Of a stretch of 64,000 nt of DNA, positions 24,093-32,983 are shown piece after piece. The DNA comes from Janthinobacterium saanense (lineage in GTDB: Bacteria; Pseudomonadota; Gammaproteobacteria; Burkholderiales; Burkholderiaceae_D): the NCBI RefSeq assembly GCF_014200675.1, contig NZ_JACHCI010000024.1, positions 11,076 to 75,075 on the forward strand. Reading direction: 5' to 3'. Both the position numbers and the translations under genes were made by a program. Every line of letters begins with the position of its first letter. Position 1 is the first letter of the stretch. The notes below the pieces were generated by a model. That model did not search any database. It was not told where the DNA came from and saw nothing but the letters and a program-made list of their open reading frames with translations.

Positions 24093-24782
24093 TTATTTTT
24101 CAGACAACATGTAGCCAACGCTGCGCACCGTCTTGATCAGGCTTTCCGCCTCCTTCAAGGCTTTGCGCAAACGCAATACGTGGACATCGACCGTGCGTTC
24201 CTCGATCACCACATGGTCGCCCCACACCTTGTCGAGCAGCTGGCTGCGCGAAAACACGCGCTCGGGATGGGCCAGCAAGAATTTCAACAGTTTATACTCG
24301 GCATGACCAATATCGATTTTCTGTTCATCCATCGTCACCGTGCAACTGACCGGGTCCAGGGCCACATTGCCGGCACGCATGGGCGCCTGCGCGTGTTCCG
24401 GACTCTTGCGGCGCAACAAAGCCTTGGCGCGGGCCAGCAGTTCGCGCGGCGAGAATGGCTTGGTGACGTAATCGTCCGCCCCGCTGTTCAGGCCGGCAAG
24501 CTTGTCTTCTTCCATGCTCTTGGCGGTGAGCATGATGACCGGAATGGCTGCAAAGTTGCGGTCGGCGCGGATACGCGACAGCAAACGCAAGCCCGTCTGA
24601 TCCGGCAACATCCAGTCCAGCAAGATCAGATGCGGCGTGCGATGCTGGATGAAATCCCAGGCGTCGGCAACGTTTTGTACAGAACAGCAATTCCAGCCAG
24701 ATTCGCGCAATGAATAGGTCACCAGTTCAACGATGGCCGGTTCATCTTCAACGATCAATACCGTGGTTTTATCAGATGCCAT
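24093..24782 (-). CDS. phoB: Phosphate regulon response regulator PhoB
   Basis: A 229-residue OmpR/PhoB-type regulator: receiver domain with VEDEPAI and LILLDWMLPDQTG phosphoacceptor region, and a C-terminal winged helix (FLLAHPERVFSRSQLLDKVW, ERTVDVHVLRLRKAL). Its length and sequence match PhoB. It activates genes preceded by Pho boxes, two candidates of which are upstream of pstS and ppk in this window. It lies five bases from phoU and twelve from phoR. Confidence 0.96.
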   Translation of the reverse strand: MASDKTTVLIVEDEPAIVELVTYSLRESGWNCCSVQNVADAWDFIQHRTPHLILLDWMLPDQTGLRLLSRIRADRNFAAIPVIMLTAKSMEEDKLAGLNSGADDYVTKPFSPRELLARAKALLRRKSPEHAQAPMRAGNVALDPVSCTVTMDEQKIDIGHAEYKLLKFLLAHPERVFSRSQLLDKVWGDHVVIEERTVDVHVLRLRKALKEAESLIKTVRSVGYMLSEK

Positions 24783-24787
24783 AAAGC

Positions 24788-25498
24788 TTACTCAGGGAGC
24801 TCCTCGGAAACATCAGGACTCACCACCTTGGTATGGCGGATATCCTTGCCCTCGACCACGTAAATCACGTATTCGGCGATATTTTTCGCATGGTCGCCGA
24901 TGCGTTCGATGGCCTTGGCCACCCACAAGGTGTCGAGCGCGGCCGAAATCGTGCGCGGGTCTTCCATCATGAAGGTGATCAGGTTGCGCATGATGGTCTT
25001 GAATTCATGGTCGATCACGGCGTCTTGCGCGATCAATTGCAGCGCTTGCTTACCATCGTTGCGCGCGAAGCAATCGAGTGCGTCGTGCAGCATGTCGCTG
25101 GCCGTGTTGGCGATGCCGCGCACCATTTCGTAATGGTTCACTACGGCGTTGCCGCGCTTGTGCAGATTCTTCGCCACGCGGGCGATCTTGGTGGCTTCGT
25201 CGCCCACGCGCTCGAGGTCGGTAATCACCTTGATGGTCGCCATGATGGTGCGCAAATCGTTGGCGGCCGGCTGGCGGCGCACGATCAAGTGGCTGCAAGC
25301 GTCGTCGAGCGACACTTCGAGCTGGTTGACGACGTCGTCTTCGCGCATCACGCGGTCGGCGCGCTCGGAATTGCCGATGCGAAAACACGTCATCGCATCG
25401 AGGAACTGGGTTTCAACGATGCCGCCCATGAGCAGGACCTTCGAGCGGATCGCTTCGAGTTCGTTGTCGTATTGCTTGGATGAATGCTCGCCTATCAT
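24788..25498 (-). CDS. phoU: Phosphate signalling protein PhoU
   Basis: A 236-residue all-helical protein with the two PhoU repeats, each carrying the metal-binding helix pattern (DLERVGDEATKIARVAKNL and AIERIGDHAKNIAEYVIYV). PhoU links PstSCAB to PhoR so that PhoB stays inactive when phosphate is plentiful. It sits between pstB and phoB, as is common. Confidence 0.96.
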   Translation of the reverse strand: MIGEHSSKQYDNELEAIRSKVLLMGGIVETQFLDAMTCFRIGNSERADRVMREDDVVNQLEVSLDDACSHLIVRRQPAANDLRTIMATIKVITDLERVGDEATKIARVAKNLHKRGNAVVNHYEMVRGIANTASDMLHDALDCFARNDGKQALQLIAQDAVIDHEFKTIMRNLITFMMEDPRTISAALDTLWVAKAIERIGDHAKNIAEYVIYVVEGKDIRHTKVVSPDVSEELPE

Positions 25499-25544
25499 GC
25501 TGTCTCTCCGTATTTCAGTTGTCTGGTGGTGCTGCGGGGGCGGA

Positions 25545-26339
25545 TCAGCCGAAGCGGCCGGTAATGTAATCCTGGGTTTCCTTGCGGGCCGGATTCATGA
25601 AAATCTGGTCCGTTTCGCCGAATTCCACCAGCTCGCCCAAATACATGTACGCCGTGTAGTCCGAGCAGCGGGCTGCCTGCTGCATATTGTGCGTCACGAT
25701 GGCGATCGTGTAATCCTGTTTCAGTTCGCTGATCAGCTCTTCCACTTTCGAGGTCGAGATCGGGTCCAGCGCCGAGGTCGGCTCATCCAGCAGCAGCACG
25801 TCCGGTTTCACGGCCACGCCGCGCGCGATGCACAGACGCTGTTGCTGGCCGCCCGACAGCGACAGGCCGCTCTTGTTCAGCTTATCCTTGACTTCGCCCC
25901 ACAGCGCCGCCTTTTTCAAGGCCCATTCCACGCGCTCGTCCATCTCGCCTTTGGACAGGTCTTCATACAGGCGCACGCCGAAAGCGATGTTGTCGTAGAC
26001 CGACATCGGGAACGGGGTCGGCTTCTGGAACACCATGCCGACCTTGGCGCGCAGCATGTTGACGTCCTGGTCGGCGTCGAGCACATTGCGGCCGCGATAC
26101 ATGATCGAGCCTTCCGCGCGCTGGCCTGGGTACAGGTCATACATGCGGTTCAGGGTGCGCAGCAGGGTTGATTTACCGCAACCGGACGGGCCGATAAAGG
26201 CCGTGACTTTTTTCTCGTGGATGTCGAGGTTGACGTTATGCAAGCTCTGGGTCTTGCCATAAAAAAAGTTCAGGCCCGAGATCTCGATGGTTTTTTTCTT
26301 TGGCGCCAGGTCTTGGGCTGGATTCATTTGCGTATTCAT
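25545..26339 (-). CDS. pstB: Phosphate ABC transporter ATP-binding protein PstB
   Basis: A 264-residue ABC ATPase: Walker [10 protein letters not shown], signature [14 protein letters not shown], Walker [13 protein letters not shown] and the switch histidine in [13 protein letters not shown]. The [17 protein letters not shown] segment and the C-terminal DYITGRFG are diagnostic of PstB. It powers high-affinity phosphate import with PstA and PstC. Confidence 0.97.
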   Translation of the reverse strand: MNTQMNPAQDLAPKKKTIEISGLNFFYGKTQSLHNVNLDIHEKKVTAFIGPSGCGKSTLLRTLNRMYDLYPGQRAEGSIMYRGRNVLDADQDVNMLRAKVGMVFQKPTPFPMSVYDNIAFGVRLYEDLSKGEMDERVEWALKKAALWGEVKDKLNKSGLSLSGGQQQRLCIARGVAVKPDVLLLDEPTSALDPISTSKVEELISELKQDYTIAIVTHNMQQAARCSDYTAYMYLGELVEFGETDQIFMNPARKETQDYITGRFG

Positions 26340-26365
26340 GTGGGTTCGCTTCGCTCGATATCTGT

Positions 26366-27253
26366 TTAATTAGGGACTTTTTGGCTGAACATGGTACGCG
26401 ACAGGATGTTCAGGGCCAGCACGCTGAAGGTGATCAGCAAAGCGCCACCCCAGGCCAGCGAACGCCAGTTGTCGTACGGGCTCAGCGCGAACGAGGAGAT
26501 TACGGACGGCAAGTTGGCCAGCGGTGCGTTCATGTTAAAGCTTTGGAACTGGTTATTCAACGCGGTGAACAGCAGCGGCGCTGTTTCGCCGGCGATACGG
26601 GCCAGGGCCAGCAGCACGCCCGTGATCACGCCGGCCTTGACGGCGCGCAAGCGCACCAGGGTGGCGACCTTCCAGCGCGGTGCGCCGAGGGCAAAAGCAG
26701 CTTCCAGCAGGCTGTTCGGCACCAGGCGCAGCATATTGTCCGTGGTGCGCACCACCACCGGCACGGCGATCAGCGACAGGGCGATCGAGCCGGCATAACC
26801 GGAGAAATGTTTAACCTGGGCTACATACAGCGCGTAGACAAACAGGCCAATCACGATCGATGGCGCCGACAGCATGATGTCGGTGACGAAGCGCGTCACT
26901 TGCGCCAGCTTGTTTTCTTCGCCGTATTCGGCCAGGTAGACGCCGGCCAGCACGCCGATCGGGGTGCTGACCAAGGTCGCCAGGCCCACCATCATGGCGC
27001 TGCCGACAATCGCATTGATCAGACCGCCACCGTCGCTGCCTGGGGCAGGCGTGGTTTGCGTGAACATGTCGACGGAAACAGCGCCGAAGCCCTTGACAAT
27101 CAGGGTGAACAAAATCCAGGCCAGCACGGCCAGGCCCAGGGTCATGGCGGCCACCGACAGGGCGATGCCGATGCGGTGCATCAGCAAACGCTTGCGGTAG
27201 ACAGGATTCATGGCCGGCTTGGCCGGTGCATTCATGGCGAGTGCTTGGCTCAT
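26366..27253 (-). CDS. pstA: Phosphate ABC transporter permease PstA
   Basis: A 295-residue inner-membrane permease with six predicted helices and the permease EAA-type loop [20 protein letters not shown]. Its start overlaps the pstC stop codon by four bases (ATGA), ensuring balanced synthesis of the two permease subunits. Confidence 0.96.
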   Translation of the reverse strand: MSQALAMNAPAKPAMNPVYRKRLLMHRIGIALSVAAMTLGLAVLAWILFTLIVKGFGAVSVDMFTQTTPAPGSDGGGLINAIVGSAMMVGLATLVSTPIGVLAGVYLAEYGEENKLAQVTRFVTDIMLSAPSIVIGLFVYALYVAQVKHFSGYAGSIALSLIAVPVVVRTTDNMLRLVPNSLLEAAFALGAPRWKVATLVRLRAVKAGVITGVLLALARIAGETAPLLFTALNNQFQSFNMNAPLANLPSVISSFALSPYDNWRSLAWGGALLITFSVLALNILSRTMFSQKVPN

Positions 27254-28269
27254 TTCGTGCCTTCCTTGCGAGACATGCCAGCCAGCATCAGCTTGGCGGC
27301 GGATAAAACGATGAGGGTGATGACAAACAGGATCAGCGCCAGCGAGAACAGCGACGACACATGCAGCGCCGATTGCGCCTCGCCAAATTCATTGGCCAGC
27401 AGCGAGGTGATGCTGTTGCCGGGTGCGAACAGCGACCACGACAGCTTGTTGGTGTTGCCGATCACGAAGGTCACGGCCATGGTTTCACCCAGCGCGCGGC
27501 CCAGGCCCAGCATGACGCCGCCGACCACGCCGGTCTTGGTGTAAGGCAAGACGATCTTGCGCACCACTTCCCAGCGCGTGCAACCCAGGCCGTAAGCGGA
27601 TTCTTTCAGCACGGCAGGGACGATTTCAAACACGTCGCGCATCACCGAAGCGATGAAAGGGATGATCATGATGGCCAGCACCAGGCCAGCCGTCAGGATG
27701 CCAATGCCCATCATGGGGCCGCTGAACAGCTGGCCGATGATGGGCAGCTTGCCCAGGGTAGCTTTCAGCACGGGCTGGACGTAATCGGCAAACAGGGGCG
27801 CAAACACGAACAGGCCCCAGATGCCGTAGATGATGCTGGGCACGCCGGCCAGCAGCTCGACAGCCGTGCCCAGCGGGCGACGCAGCCAGGCTGGGCAGAT
27901 CTCGGTCAGGAACAGGGCGATGCCGAAGCTGACCGGGAAGGCGATCAGCAGGGCGATCACGGAGGTGATCAGGGTGCCGACGATGGGGATCAGCGCACCG
28001 AACTGGTCATTGACGGGGTCCCACTCGGCCGAAAAGATAAACCCCAGGCCAAAGGTCTTGAAGGCCGGCACCGATTCCATGATCAGCGAAATGATGATGC
28101 CCACCAGCACCAGCAGCACCGACAAGGCGAACAGCATCGTCACCTTGTGGAACAGGAAATCCTGGATACGCTGCTTGCGCATGGTGGAAAGCATTTGCGC
28201 GTGACTGATGGAGTCGGTCATATTGCCGCCTGGCATGGGGATCGTGGAGGAAGTGGATTGTGCGCTCAT
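27250..28269 (-). CDS. pstC: Phosphate ABC transporter permease PstC
   Basis: A 339-residue permease with six helices and the loop [20 protein letters not shown]. The N-terminus is about 40 residues longer than the first helix requires and contains a second in-frame ATG (MTDSISHAQ) with a better ribosome binding site (AGGCGG), which may be the real start. The gene is separated from pstS by 196 bases containing a tandem repeat and a large hairpin. Confidence 0.95.
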   Translation of the reverse strand: MSAQSTSSTIPMPGGNMTDSISHAQMLSTMRKQRIQDFLFHKVTMLFALSVLLVLVGIIISLIMESVPAFKTFGLGFIFSAEWDPVNDQFGALIPIVGTLITSVIALLIAFPVSFGIALFLTEICPAWLRRPLGTAVELLAGVPSIIYGIWGLFVFAPLFADYVQPVLKATLGKLPIIGQLFSGPMMGIGILTAGLVLAIMIIPFIASVMRDVFEIVPAVLKESAYGLGCTRWEVVRKIVLPYTKTGVVGGVMLGLGRALGETMAVTFVIGNTNKLSWSLFAPGNSITSLLANEFGEAQSALHVSSLFSLALILFVITLIVLSAAKLMLAGMSRKEGTK

Positions 28270-28293
28270 ATTCTGCCATGTGTGGTGATACTG

Positions 28294-28341
28294 TTTTACT
28301 ACTTATTTTTACTACTTATTTTTACTGCTTATTTTTACTGC
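28294..28341. repeat. 13-bp tandem repeat, 3.7 copies, in the pstS-pstC spacer
   Basis: The unit TTTTACTACTTAT is present as two exact copies (28294-28306, 28307-28319), one with a single change (ACTGC, 28320-28332) and a partial fourth copy. The block begins 24 bases upstream of the pstC start codon and is far more AT-rich than its surroundings. Confidence 0.92.
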
Positions 28342-28356
28342 GCTGCGCTTGTTCGT

Positions 28357-28400
28357 TTAGCCGGGAGCGCCTGCAAGCTCTTGCGGGCGGTCCTGGCTAA
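28357..28400 (-). terminator. Large stem-loop between pstS and pstC (attenuator or mRNA stabiliser)
   Basis: An inner stem of nine pairs including one G-U (28369-28377 with 28380-28388, loop tight) is capped by an outer TTAGCC/GGCTAA stem (28357-28362 with 28395-28400). There is no T-run, so it is unlikely to be a complete terminator. In many bacteria such a structure protects the abundant pstS message while limiting readthrough into the transporter genes; that role is inferred. Confidence 0.6.
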
Positions 28401-28465
28401 CTCCCTGCCCTGCCGCCTGCTGGCGACAAGGCAAGGATAATGACGTCAATACTCAGACTATCGGA

Positions 28466-29515
28466 TTAATAAACTGCCTTGCCCGATGCGTCTTTGAGGT
28501 TGGCTTTCCACGACTCCTGCACCAGTTTTACGACCGATGCTGGCAGTGGAACGTAGTCCAGGTCGGCAGCAGCGGCGCCACCGTTTTTGAAGGCCCAGTC
28601 GAAGAACTTCAGGACTTCCTTGCCTTTGGCTGCGTCAGCTTGTGCTTTGTGCATCAGGATGAACGATGCACCGGTGATAGGCCAGCTGCCTTTGCCAGCC
28701 TGGTCGGTCAGCACCACGCCGAAACCTGGCGTTTTGCTCCATTCAGCGCTGGCAGCAGCGGCTTTGAAAGCGTCGTCGCTAGGCTGCAGGAAGGTGCCTT
28801 CCTTGTTTTGCAGCTGGGTGTGGGTCATCTTGTTTTTCTTGGCGTAAGCCCACTCAACATAACCGATCGAACCCTTGATGCGCTGTACGTTGGCAGCAAC
28901 ACCTTCGTTACCTTTGCCGCCCACGCCAACTGCCCATTTCACAGCCGTGCCAGCGCCGATTTTCGATTTGAATTCAGCGTCGGTTTTCGACAGGAAGTCG
29001 GTGAACAGGAAGGACGTGCCCGAACCGTCAGCGCGGTGCACCACGGTGATGTCTGCGTCTGGCAGCTTGACGCCGGCGTTCAGAGCAACGATTTCAGGTG
29101 CATTCCACTTGGTGATCTTGCCCAGGTAGATGTCGCCAACGACTTTACCGGTCATTTTCAGTTGACCAGGAGCCACGCCGTCCAGGTTGACGATGGTGAC
29201 CACGCCGCCCATGATGGCTGGGAACTGGGTCAGGCCGTCAGCTTCGAGTTCTTCTGCTTTCAAAGGCATGTCCGACGCGCCGAAGTCAACGGTCTTGGCC
29301 TTGATTTGCTTGATACCAGCGCCGGAACCGACGGATTGGTAGTTCAGGCCGTTGCCGGTGGCGGCTTTGTAGGATTCAGCCCATTTGGCGTAGATTGGGT
29401 ACGGGAAGGTTGCACCAGCACCTGTCATATCTGCCGCCATGACGGAAGCGGAAGAAAATGCCATCGCTGCCGAAGCACCCACGACGATAAATTTGAACAT
29501 TTGCTTCATTTGCAT
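28466..29515 (-). CDS. pstS: Phosphate-binding periplasmic protein PstS
   Basis: A 349-residue protein with a clear signal peptide (MKQMFKFIVVGASAAMAFSS, cleavage near VMA-ADM) and phosphate-loop motifs TGAGATFPYPIYAKW, GSGAGIKQI and VVHRADGSGTSFLFTDFL. It captures phosphate for PstCAB. GAGGA six bases upstream supports the start. A near-consensus Pho box and a -10 lie 51-83 bases upstream, so it should be strongly induced by phosphate starvation. Confidence 0.97.
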   Translation of the reverse strand: MQMKQMFKFIVVGASAAMAFSSASVMAADMTGAGATFPYPIYAKWAESYKAATGNGLNYQSVGSGAGIKQIKAKTVDFGASDMPLKAEELEADGLTQFPAIMGGVVTIVNLDGVAPGQLKMTGKVVGDIYLGKITKWNAPEIVALNAGVKLPDADITVVHRADGSGTSFLFTDFLSKTDAEFKSKIGAGTAVKWAVGVGGKGNEGVAANVQRIKGSIGYVEWAYAKKNKMTHTQLQNKEGTFLQPSDDAFKAAAASAEWSKTPGFGVVLTDQAGKGSWPITGASFILMHKAQADAAKGKEVLKFFDWAFKNGGAAAADLDYVPLPASVVKLVQESWKANLKDASGKAVY

Positions 29516-29565
29516 ATCAAGTCCTCAGGGTTGTTAGGGCGGAAAGCCCCGGTTGAATGCTGCGC

Positions 29566-29598
29566 AGTCTAGCAAGCGAATATGACAGCTTTATGACA
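29566..29598 (-). promoter_or_regulatory. Pho box and -10 of the pstS promoter
   Basis: On the minus strand TGTCATAAAGCTGTCATA (29581-29598) contains two TGTCAT direct repeats 11 bases apart, essentially the PhoB consensus. A -10 element TAGACT (29566-29571) follows after nine bases, the geometry of PhoB-activated promoters in which the Pho box replaces the -35. Confidence 0.88.
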
Positions 29599-29691
29599 TG
29601 GCTGAAATTTCTTGAAATATTTGCCTACGCCCCGGAAACAGGCCTTTTTGAGGGCTATCATGACAAGCATACTCACCAATTATTACAAGCA

Positions 29692-29709
29692 ATGTCATGC
29701 TGGCGTCAC
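29692..29709 (+). promoter_or_regulatory. Second, weaker Pho box towards ppk
   Basis: ATGTCAT-GCTG-GCGTCAC gives two seven-base half-sites with the right 11-base period, matching TGTCAT and CGTCAC. An additional GCGTCAC occurs at 29732-29738 and a possible -10 TAGAAT at 29756-29761. The distance from the clear pair to the -10 is long, so whether this drives ppk directly is uncertain. Confidence 0.5.
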
Positions 29710-29786
29710 ATTACATCATTACACTTATTGCGCGTCACACATGTGGAAATATCGCTAGAATTAACTATCTGCAAAGACAAAAGAAT

Positions 29787-31880
29787 ATGAAACCTGACCT
29801 GCACACGGAAGTGACCAAATCGGGCATCCTGCTGGACCGCGAGCTGTCGCAATTGACTTTTAATAAACGCGTGATGGCGCAGGCGGAAGATCCCGGCATT
29901 CCCCTGCTCGAACGCCTGCGTTATCTGTGCATCGTCAGCAGCAATATGGATGAGTTCTTTGAAGTGCGCGTGGCCAGCCTGCTGGCGGCCGGCAGCATCG
30001 GCGGTTCGCTGGCCGGCCACCCTGCCCTGATCGCCAACCTGGAACGCATCGGCAAGGAATGCCACGCGCTGGTCGAACGCCAATACGAGATATTAAATAG
30101 CGACGTCTTGCCGGCGCTGCGCGAAGCGGGTGTGCACTTGCTGCGCGATAATGACCGCAACGATGCGCAGCGCGCCTGGGTCAAGGAATATTTCGACCGT
30201 GAAGTACGCCCCCTGCTGACGCCGATCGGCCTCGATCCGGCCCACCCATTTCCGCAAGTGGTCAACAAGAGTCTCAATTTCATCGTTTCCCTGAGCGGCA
30301 AGGATGCGTTTGGCCGTGGCACGGCAATTGCCATCGTCAAGGCGCCACGCGTGCTGCCAAGGGTCATCAAGCTGCCGGACGAGATTTCCGGCGACGGTGT
30401 CTCGTTCTGCCTGTTGTCCTCCATCATCCACGCGCATATTTCGGATTTGTTCGCCGGGCGCGAAGTGATTGCCTATTCGCAGTTCCGCGTCACGCGCGAC
30501 AGCGACCTGTGGGTCGATGAAGATGAAGTCAAGAACCTGCGCCAGGCCTTGAAAGGCGAGCTGGTCGGCCGCCAGTTCGGCACTTCGGTGCGCCTGGAAG
30601 TGGCGCGCAACTGCCCGCCAGAACTGTCGCAATTCCTGCTCGACCAGTTCAGCCTGGATCAAAGCCGGCTGTACCGCGTGAACGGCCCCGTCAACCTGGT
30701 GCGCCTGACGGAAATGATCGACCACGTAAAACAGCCCTCCTTGCGCTTCCCACCGTTTTTCCCGGGGTTTGCGCACAAGCCCATCGGCAACGACATCTTT
30801 GCCGCACTGCACAAGCACGACATCCTGCTGCACCATCCCTACCAGTCGTTCCAGACGGTGATCGATTTTGTCCGCAGCGCCGCCTATGACCCTGCCGTGG
30901 TGGCCATCAAGCAAACCATCTACCGCACCGGCATGAACTCGGACTTGATGGAGTCCTTGATCACGGCCGCCAAGCTGGGCAAGGAAGTGACCGTCATCGT
31001 GGAATTGATGGCGCGCTTCGACGAAGAAGCCAATATCAACTGGGCCGACAAGCTGGAACAGGCTGGCGCGCAAGTGGTGTATGGCGTGGTCGGCCTGAAA
31101 ACCCACGCCAAGGTCGCGCTCGTCATCCGCCGCGAAGAAGGCGCGCTGCGCTTTTATGCCCATCTGGGCACCGGCAACTACCACCCGACCACGACCAAGC
31201 TGTACACCGACTTCGGCCTGCTGACGGCCAAGCAGGACCTGGCGGTGGAAGTCAATGAAGTCTTCATCCACCTGACCAGCCTGACCAAGCCGCATAATCT
31301 GAACCATCTGTGGCTGGCGCCGTTCGGGCTGCAAAGCGAGATCATCAAGGCCATCCGCAACGAAGCCAAGATCGCCCGCTCGGGCCGGCGCGGCCGCATC
31401 ATCGTCAAGATCAATGCCCTGGTCGACGAGTCGGTGATCCGCGCCCTGTATGCGGCCTCGACCGATGGCGTAAAGATCGACCTGATCGTGCGCGGCGCCT
31501 GCACCCTGAAGCCAGGCGTGCCGGGCTTATCGGAAAACATCAAGGTGCGCTCCGTGATCGGCCGTTTCCTGGAACACAGCCGCATCTATTACTTCCGCAA
31601 CGACCTGGCGCACGATGTCTACCTGGCCAGCGCCGACTGGATGAGCCGCAACCTGTTCCGCCGGGTGGAAGTCGCCTTCCCCGTACTGGACCGGGCCTTG
31701 AAACGGCGCGTGATTGCCGAAGGCCTGAACCCGTATTTGAAGGATAATACGAATGCGTGGGAACTTGAACCGAGCGGCCAGTATGTGCGCCGCAAGCCAC
31801 GCGCCAAGCAAACCCTGTTCAGCGCCCAGCAATACCTGATGCAGACACTGGGAACGCCGGGCGCGGAGGTAGGAGAATAG
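29787..31880 (+). CDS. ppk: Polyphosphate kinase 1
   Basis: A 697-residue PPK1 that makes long-chain polyphosphate from ATP. The two conserved active-site histidines are present: His440 in GLKTHAKVAL (the autophosphorylated one) and His597 in LEHSRIYYF. The start at 29787 gives the usual N-terminus (ILLDRELSQLTFNKRVM). It is divergent from the pst operon and precedes sixA, so phosphate uptake and storage genes are side by side. Confidence 0.96.
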   Translation: MKPDLHTEVTKSGILLDRELSQLTFNKRVMAQAEDPGIPLLERLRYLCIVSSNMDEFFEVRVASLLAAGSIGGSLAGHPALIANLERIGKECHALVERQYEILNSDVLPALREAGVHLLRDNDRNDAQRAWVKEYFDREVRPLLTPIGLDPAHPFPQVVNKSLNFIVSLSGKDAFGRGTAIAIVKAPRVLPRVIKLPDEISGDGVSFCLLSSIIHAHISDLFAGREVIAYSQFRVTRDSDLWVDEDEVKNLRQALKGELVGRQFGTSVRLEVARNCPPELSQFLLDQFSLDQSRLYRVNGPVNLVRLTEMIDHVKQPSLRFPPFFPGFAHKPIGNDIFAALHKHDILLHHPYQSFQTVIDFVRSAAYDPAVVAIKQTIYRTGMNSDLMESLITAAKLGKEVTVIVELMARFDEEANINWADKLEQAGAQVVYGVVGLKTHAKVALVIRREEGALRFYAHLGTGNYHPTTTKLYTDFGLLTAKQDLAVEVNEVFIHLTSLTKPHNLNHLWLAPFGLQSEIIKAIRNEAKIARSGRRGRIIVKINALVDESVIRALYAASTDGVKIDLIVRGACTLKPGVPGLSENIKVRSVIGRFLEHSRIYYFRNDLAHDVYLASADWMSRNLFRRVEVAFPVLDRALKRRVIAEGLNPYLKDNTNAWELEPSGQYVRRKPRAKQTLFSAQQYLMQTLGTPGAEVGE

Positions 31881-31910
31881 AAAGCGACTTTTAACGCAGA
31901 GGAGTACAGC

Positions 31911-32369
31911 ATGGATCTGATCTTGTGGCGACATGCAGAAGCCGAGCCGGGCGTGCCCGACCTGGAACGTGCCTTGACGGCCAAGGGGCAAAAGCAGGCG
32001 CGCCGCATGGCCGACTGGCTCAGCTCGCAACTGCCCGACAATTGCCGCATCCTCGTCAGCCCGGCCCTGCGCACCTTGCAGACGGTCGAGCCGCTGGGAC
32101 GCAAGTTCAAGCTGATACCCGAACTTGCGCCCGGCGCCGAGGCGGAAGATATCCTCAAGGCCGCCAACTGGCCAGGCAACAAGGAAACCGTGCTCATCGT
32201 CGGCCACCAGCCCACCCTGGGCCAGGCCGCCGCCTTGCTATTGACCGGCGAAGTGCAGGACTGGGAAATGCGCAAGGCAAGTGCATGGTGGTTCTCGCAG
32301 CGCGAGCCTGGGGACGCGCTCAGTGTTTACCTGAAGGCGGTGATGGCGCATGATCTGGTCGTCAAGTAA
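31911..32369 (+). CDS. sixA: Phosphohistidine phosphatase SixA
   Basis: A 152-residue histidine phosphatase with the RHG-type motif LILWRHAEAE at the N-terminus and the second histidine in LIVGHQPTLGQ. SixA removes phosphate from histidine residues of phosphotransfer proteins. GAGGAG precedes the start, 30 bases after ppk, so they are probably co-transcribed. Its last 35 codons are repeated twice, in degenerate form, immediately downstream. Confidence 0.93.
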   Translation: MDLILWRHAEAEPGVPDLERALTAKGQKQARRMADWLSSQLPDNCRILVSPALRTLQTVEPLGRKFKLIPELAPGAEAEDILKAANWPGNKETVLIVGHQPTLGQAAALLLTGEVQDWEMRKASAWWFSQREPGDALSVYLKAVMAHDLVVK

Positions 32370-32627
32370 GGAAAGTGCAAGCAGGGAAATGCGCAAGGCC
32401 AGCGCGGGCATGGACAGGCTCTCGCAGCGCGAGCCTGGGGACGCGCTCAGTGTTTACCTGAAGGCGGTGATGGCGCATGATCTGGTCGTCAAGTAAGGAA
32501 AGTGCAAGCAGGGAAATGCGCAAGGCCAGCGCGGGCATGGACAGGCTCTCGCAGCGCGAACCTGAGGACGCGCTCAGTGTTTACCTGAAGGCGGTGATGG
32601 CGCATGATCTGGTCGTCAAGTGAGGAA
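32263..32627 (+). repeat. Three tandem copies of the sixA 3' end (period 121-127 bases)
   Basis: Copy 1 (32263-32383) is the end of sixA itself. Copy 2 (32384-32510) and copy 3 (32511 to about 32627) repeat the same sequence with a six-base insertion and a different patch (AGCGCGGGCATGGACAGGC) in place of the codons for AWWF. All copies keep the frame through to a stop codon (TAA, TAA, TGA). The offset is not a multiple of three, so the later copies are not readable as a sixA extension. Confidence 0.95.
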
Positions 32628-32783
32628 ATGCGCTGGGACAAATACTGGCGGGATTTGCAACAAGCTGGGCTTGTAAAGTACTAACGATCTGCTAGAGTTT
32701 AATTGCGTCAACTACGTGTTGGAGCGCTGCTCTGGCACCTTGAGCAACCCAGCGGGCGGCCGCCCAACAGCGGCTGAAACATC
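32370..32783. other. 414-base interval between sixA and the small membrane protein
   Basis: The first 258 bases are the repeated sixA tails. The rest holds a possible promoter (TTGTAA at 32671-32676 and TAGAGT at 32693-32698, 16-base spacer) and a 12-base perfect palindrome GGGCGGCCGCCC at 32754-32765, probably in the leader of the next small gene. No other gene is seen. Confidence 0.6.
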
Positions 32784-32915
32784 ATGTCCATGTCCATCTT
32801 GCTAGTTTTTCTGTTTATCGCCATCTTCGCGGCCATCATCGGCTTCATCGCCTTTGAACTGATCGAGGAAATGCGCGGCAGTCATCACAAACTGGTCGAC
32901 CGCTATCACGAGTAG
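32784..32915 (+). CDS. Small single-pass membrane protein
   Basis: A 43-residue frame: one hydrophobic helix (ILLVFLFIAIFAAIIGFIAF, residues 5-24) followed by a charged tail (ELIEEMRGSHHKLVDRYHE). Such N-out/C-in peptides are a common type of small regulatory membrane protein. It has a candidate promoter about 90 bases upstream and a good terminator just after it, but only a weak ribosome binding site. A second ATG two codons in is possible. No family recognised. Confidence 0.55.
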   Translation: MSMSILLVFLFIAIFAAIIGFIAFELIEEMRGSHHKLVDRYHE

Positions 32916-32937
32916 CGCACACATCAGCAATATCGAA

Positions 32938-32983
32938 TGGCGCCAGCGACGGCATCACCGTCCCTCGCGCCATCCTTGTTTTT
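32938..32983 (+). terminator. Terminator after the small membrane protein gene
   Basis: The stem TGGCGC/GCGCCA (32938-32943 with 32967-32972) encloses a second stem GACGG/CCGTC and is followed by a T-run interrupted once (TTGTTTTT). It ends exactly at the stop codon of the oppositely oriented potF-like gene. Confidence 0.75.

Noticed and set aside
28294..28341. CRISPR-like repeats
   Set aside because: The 13-bp units are directly adjacent with no spacers, and no cas genes are present; the same applies to the tRNA-Leu and sixA repeats.
32389..32627. Two separate 35-residue genes in the sixA tail copies
   Set aside because: Open frames exist but the ribosome binding site spacing is poor (AAGGA about 16 bases away, GGGAA directly against the ATG). 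Kept as a repeat and a finding, not as genes.
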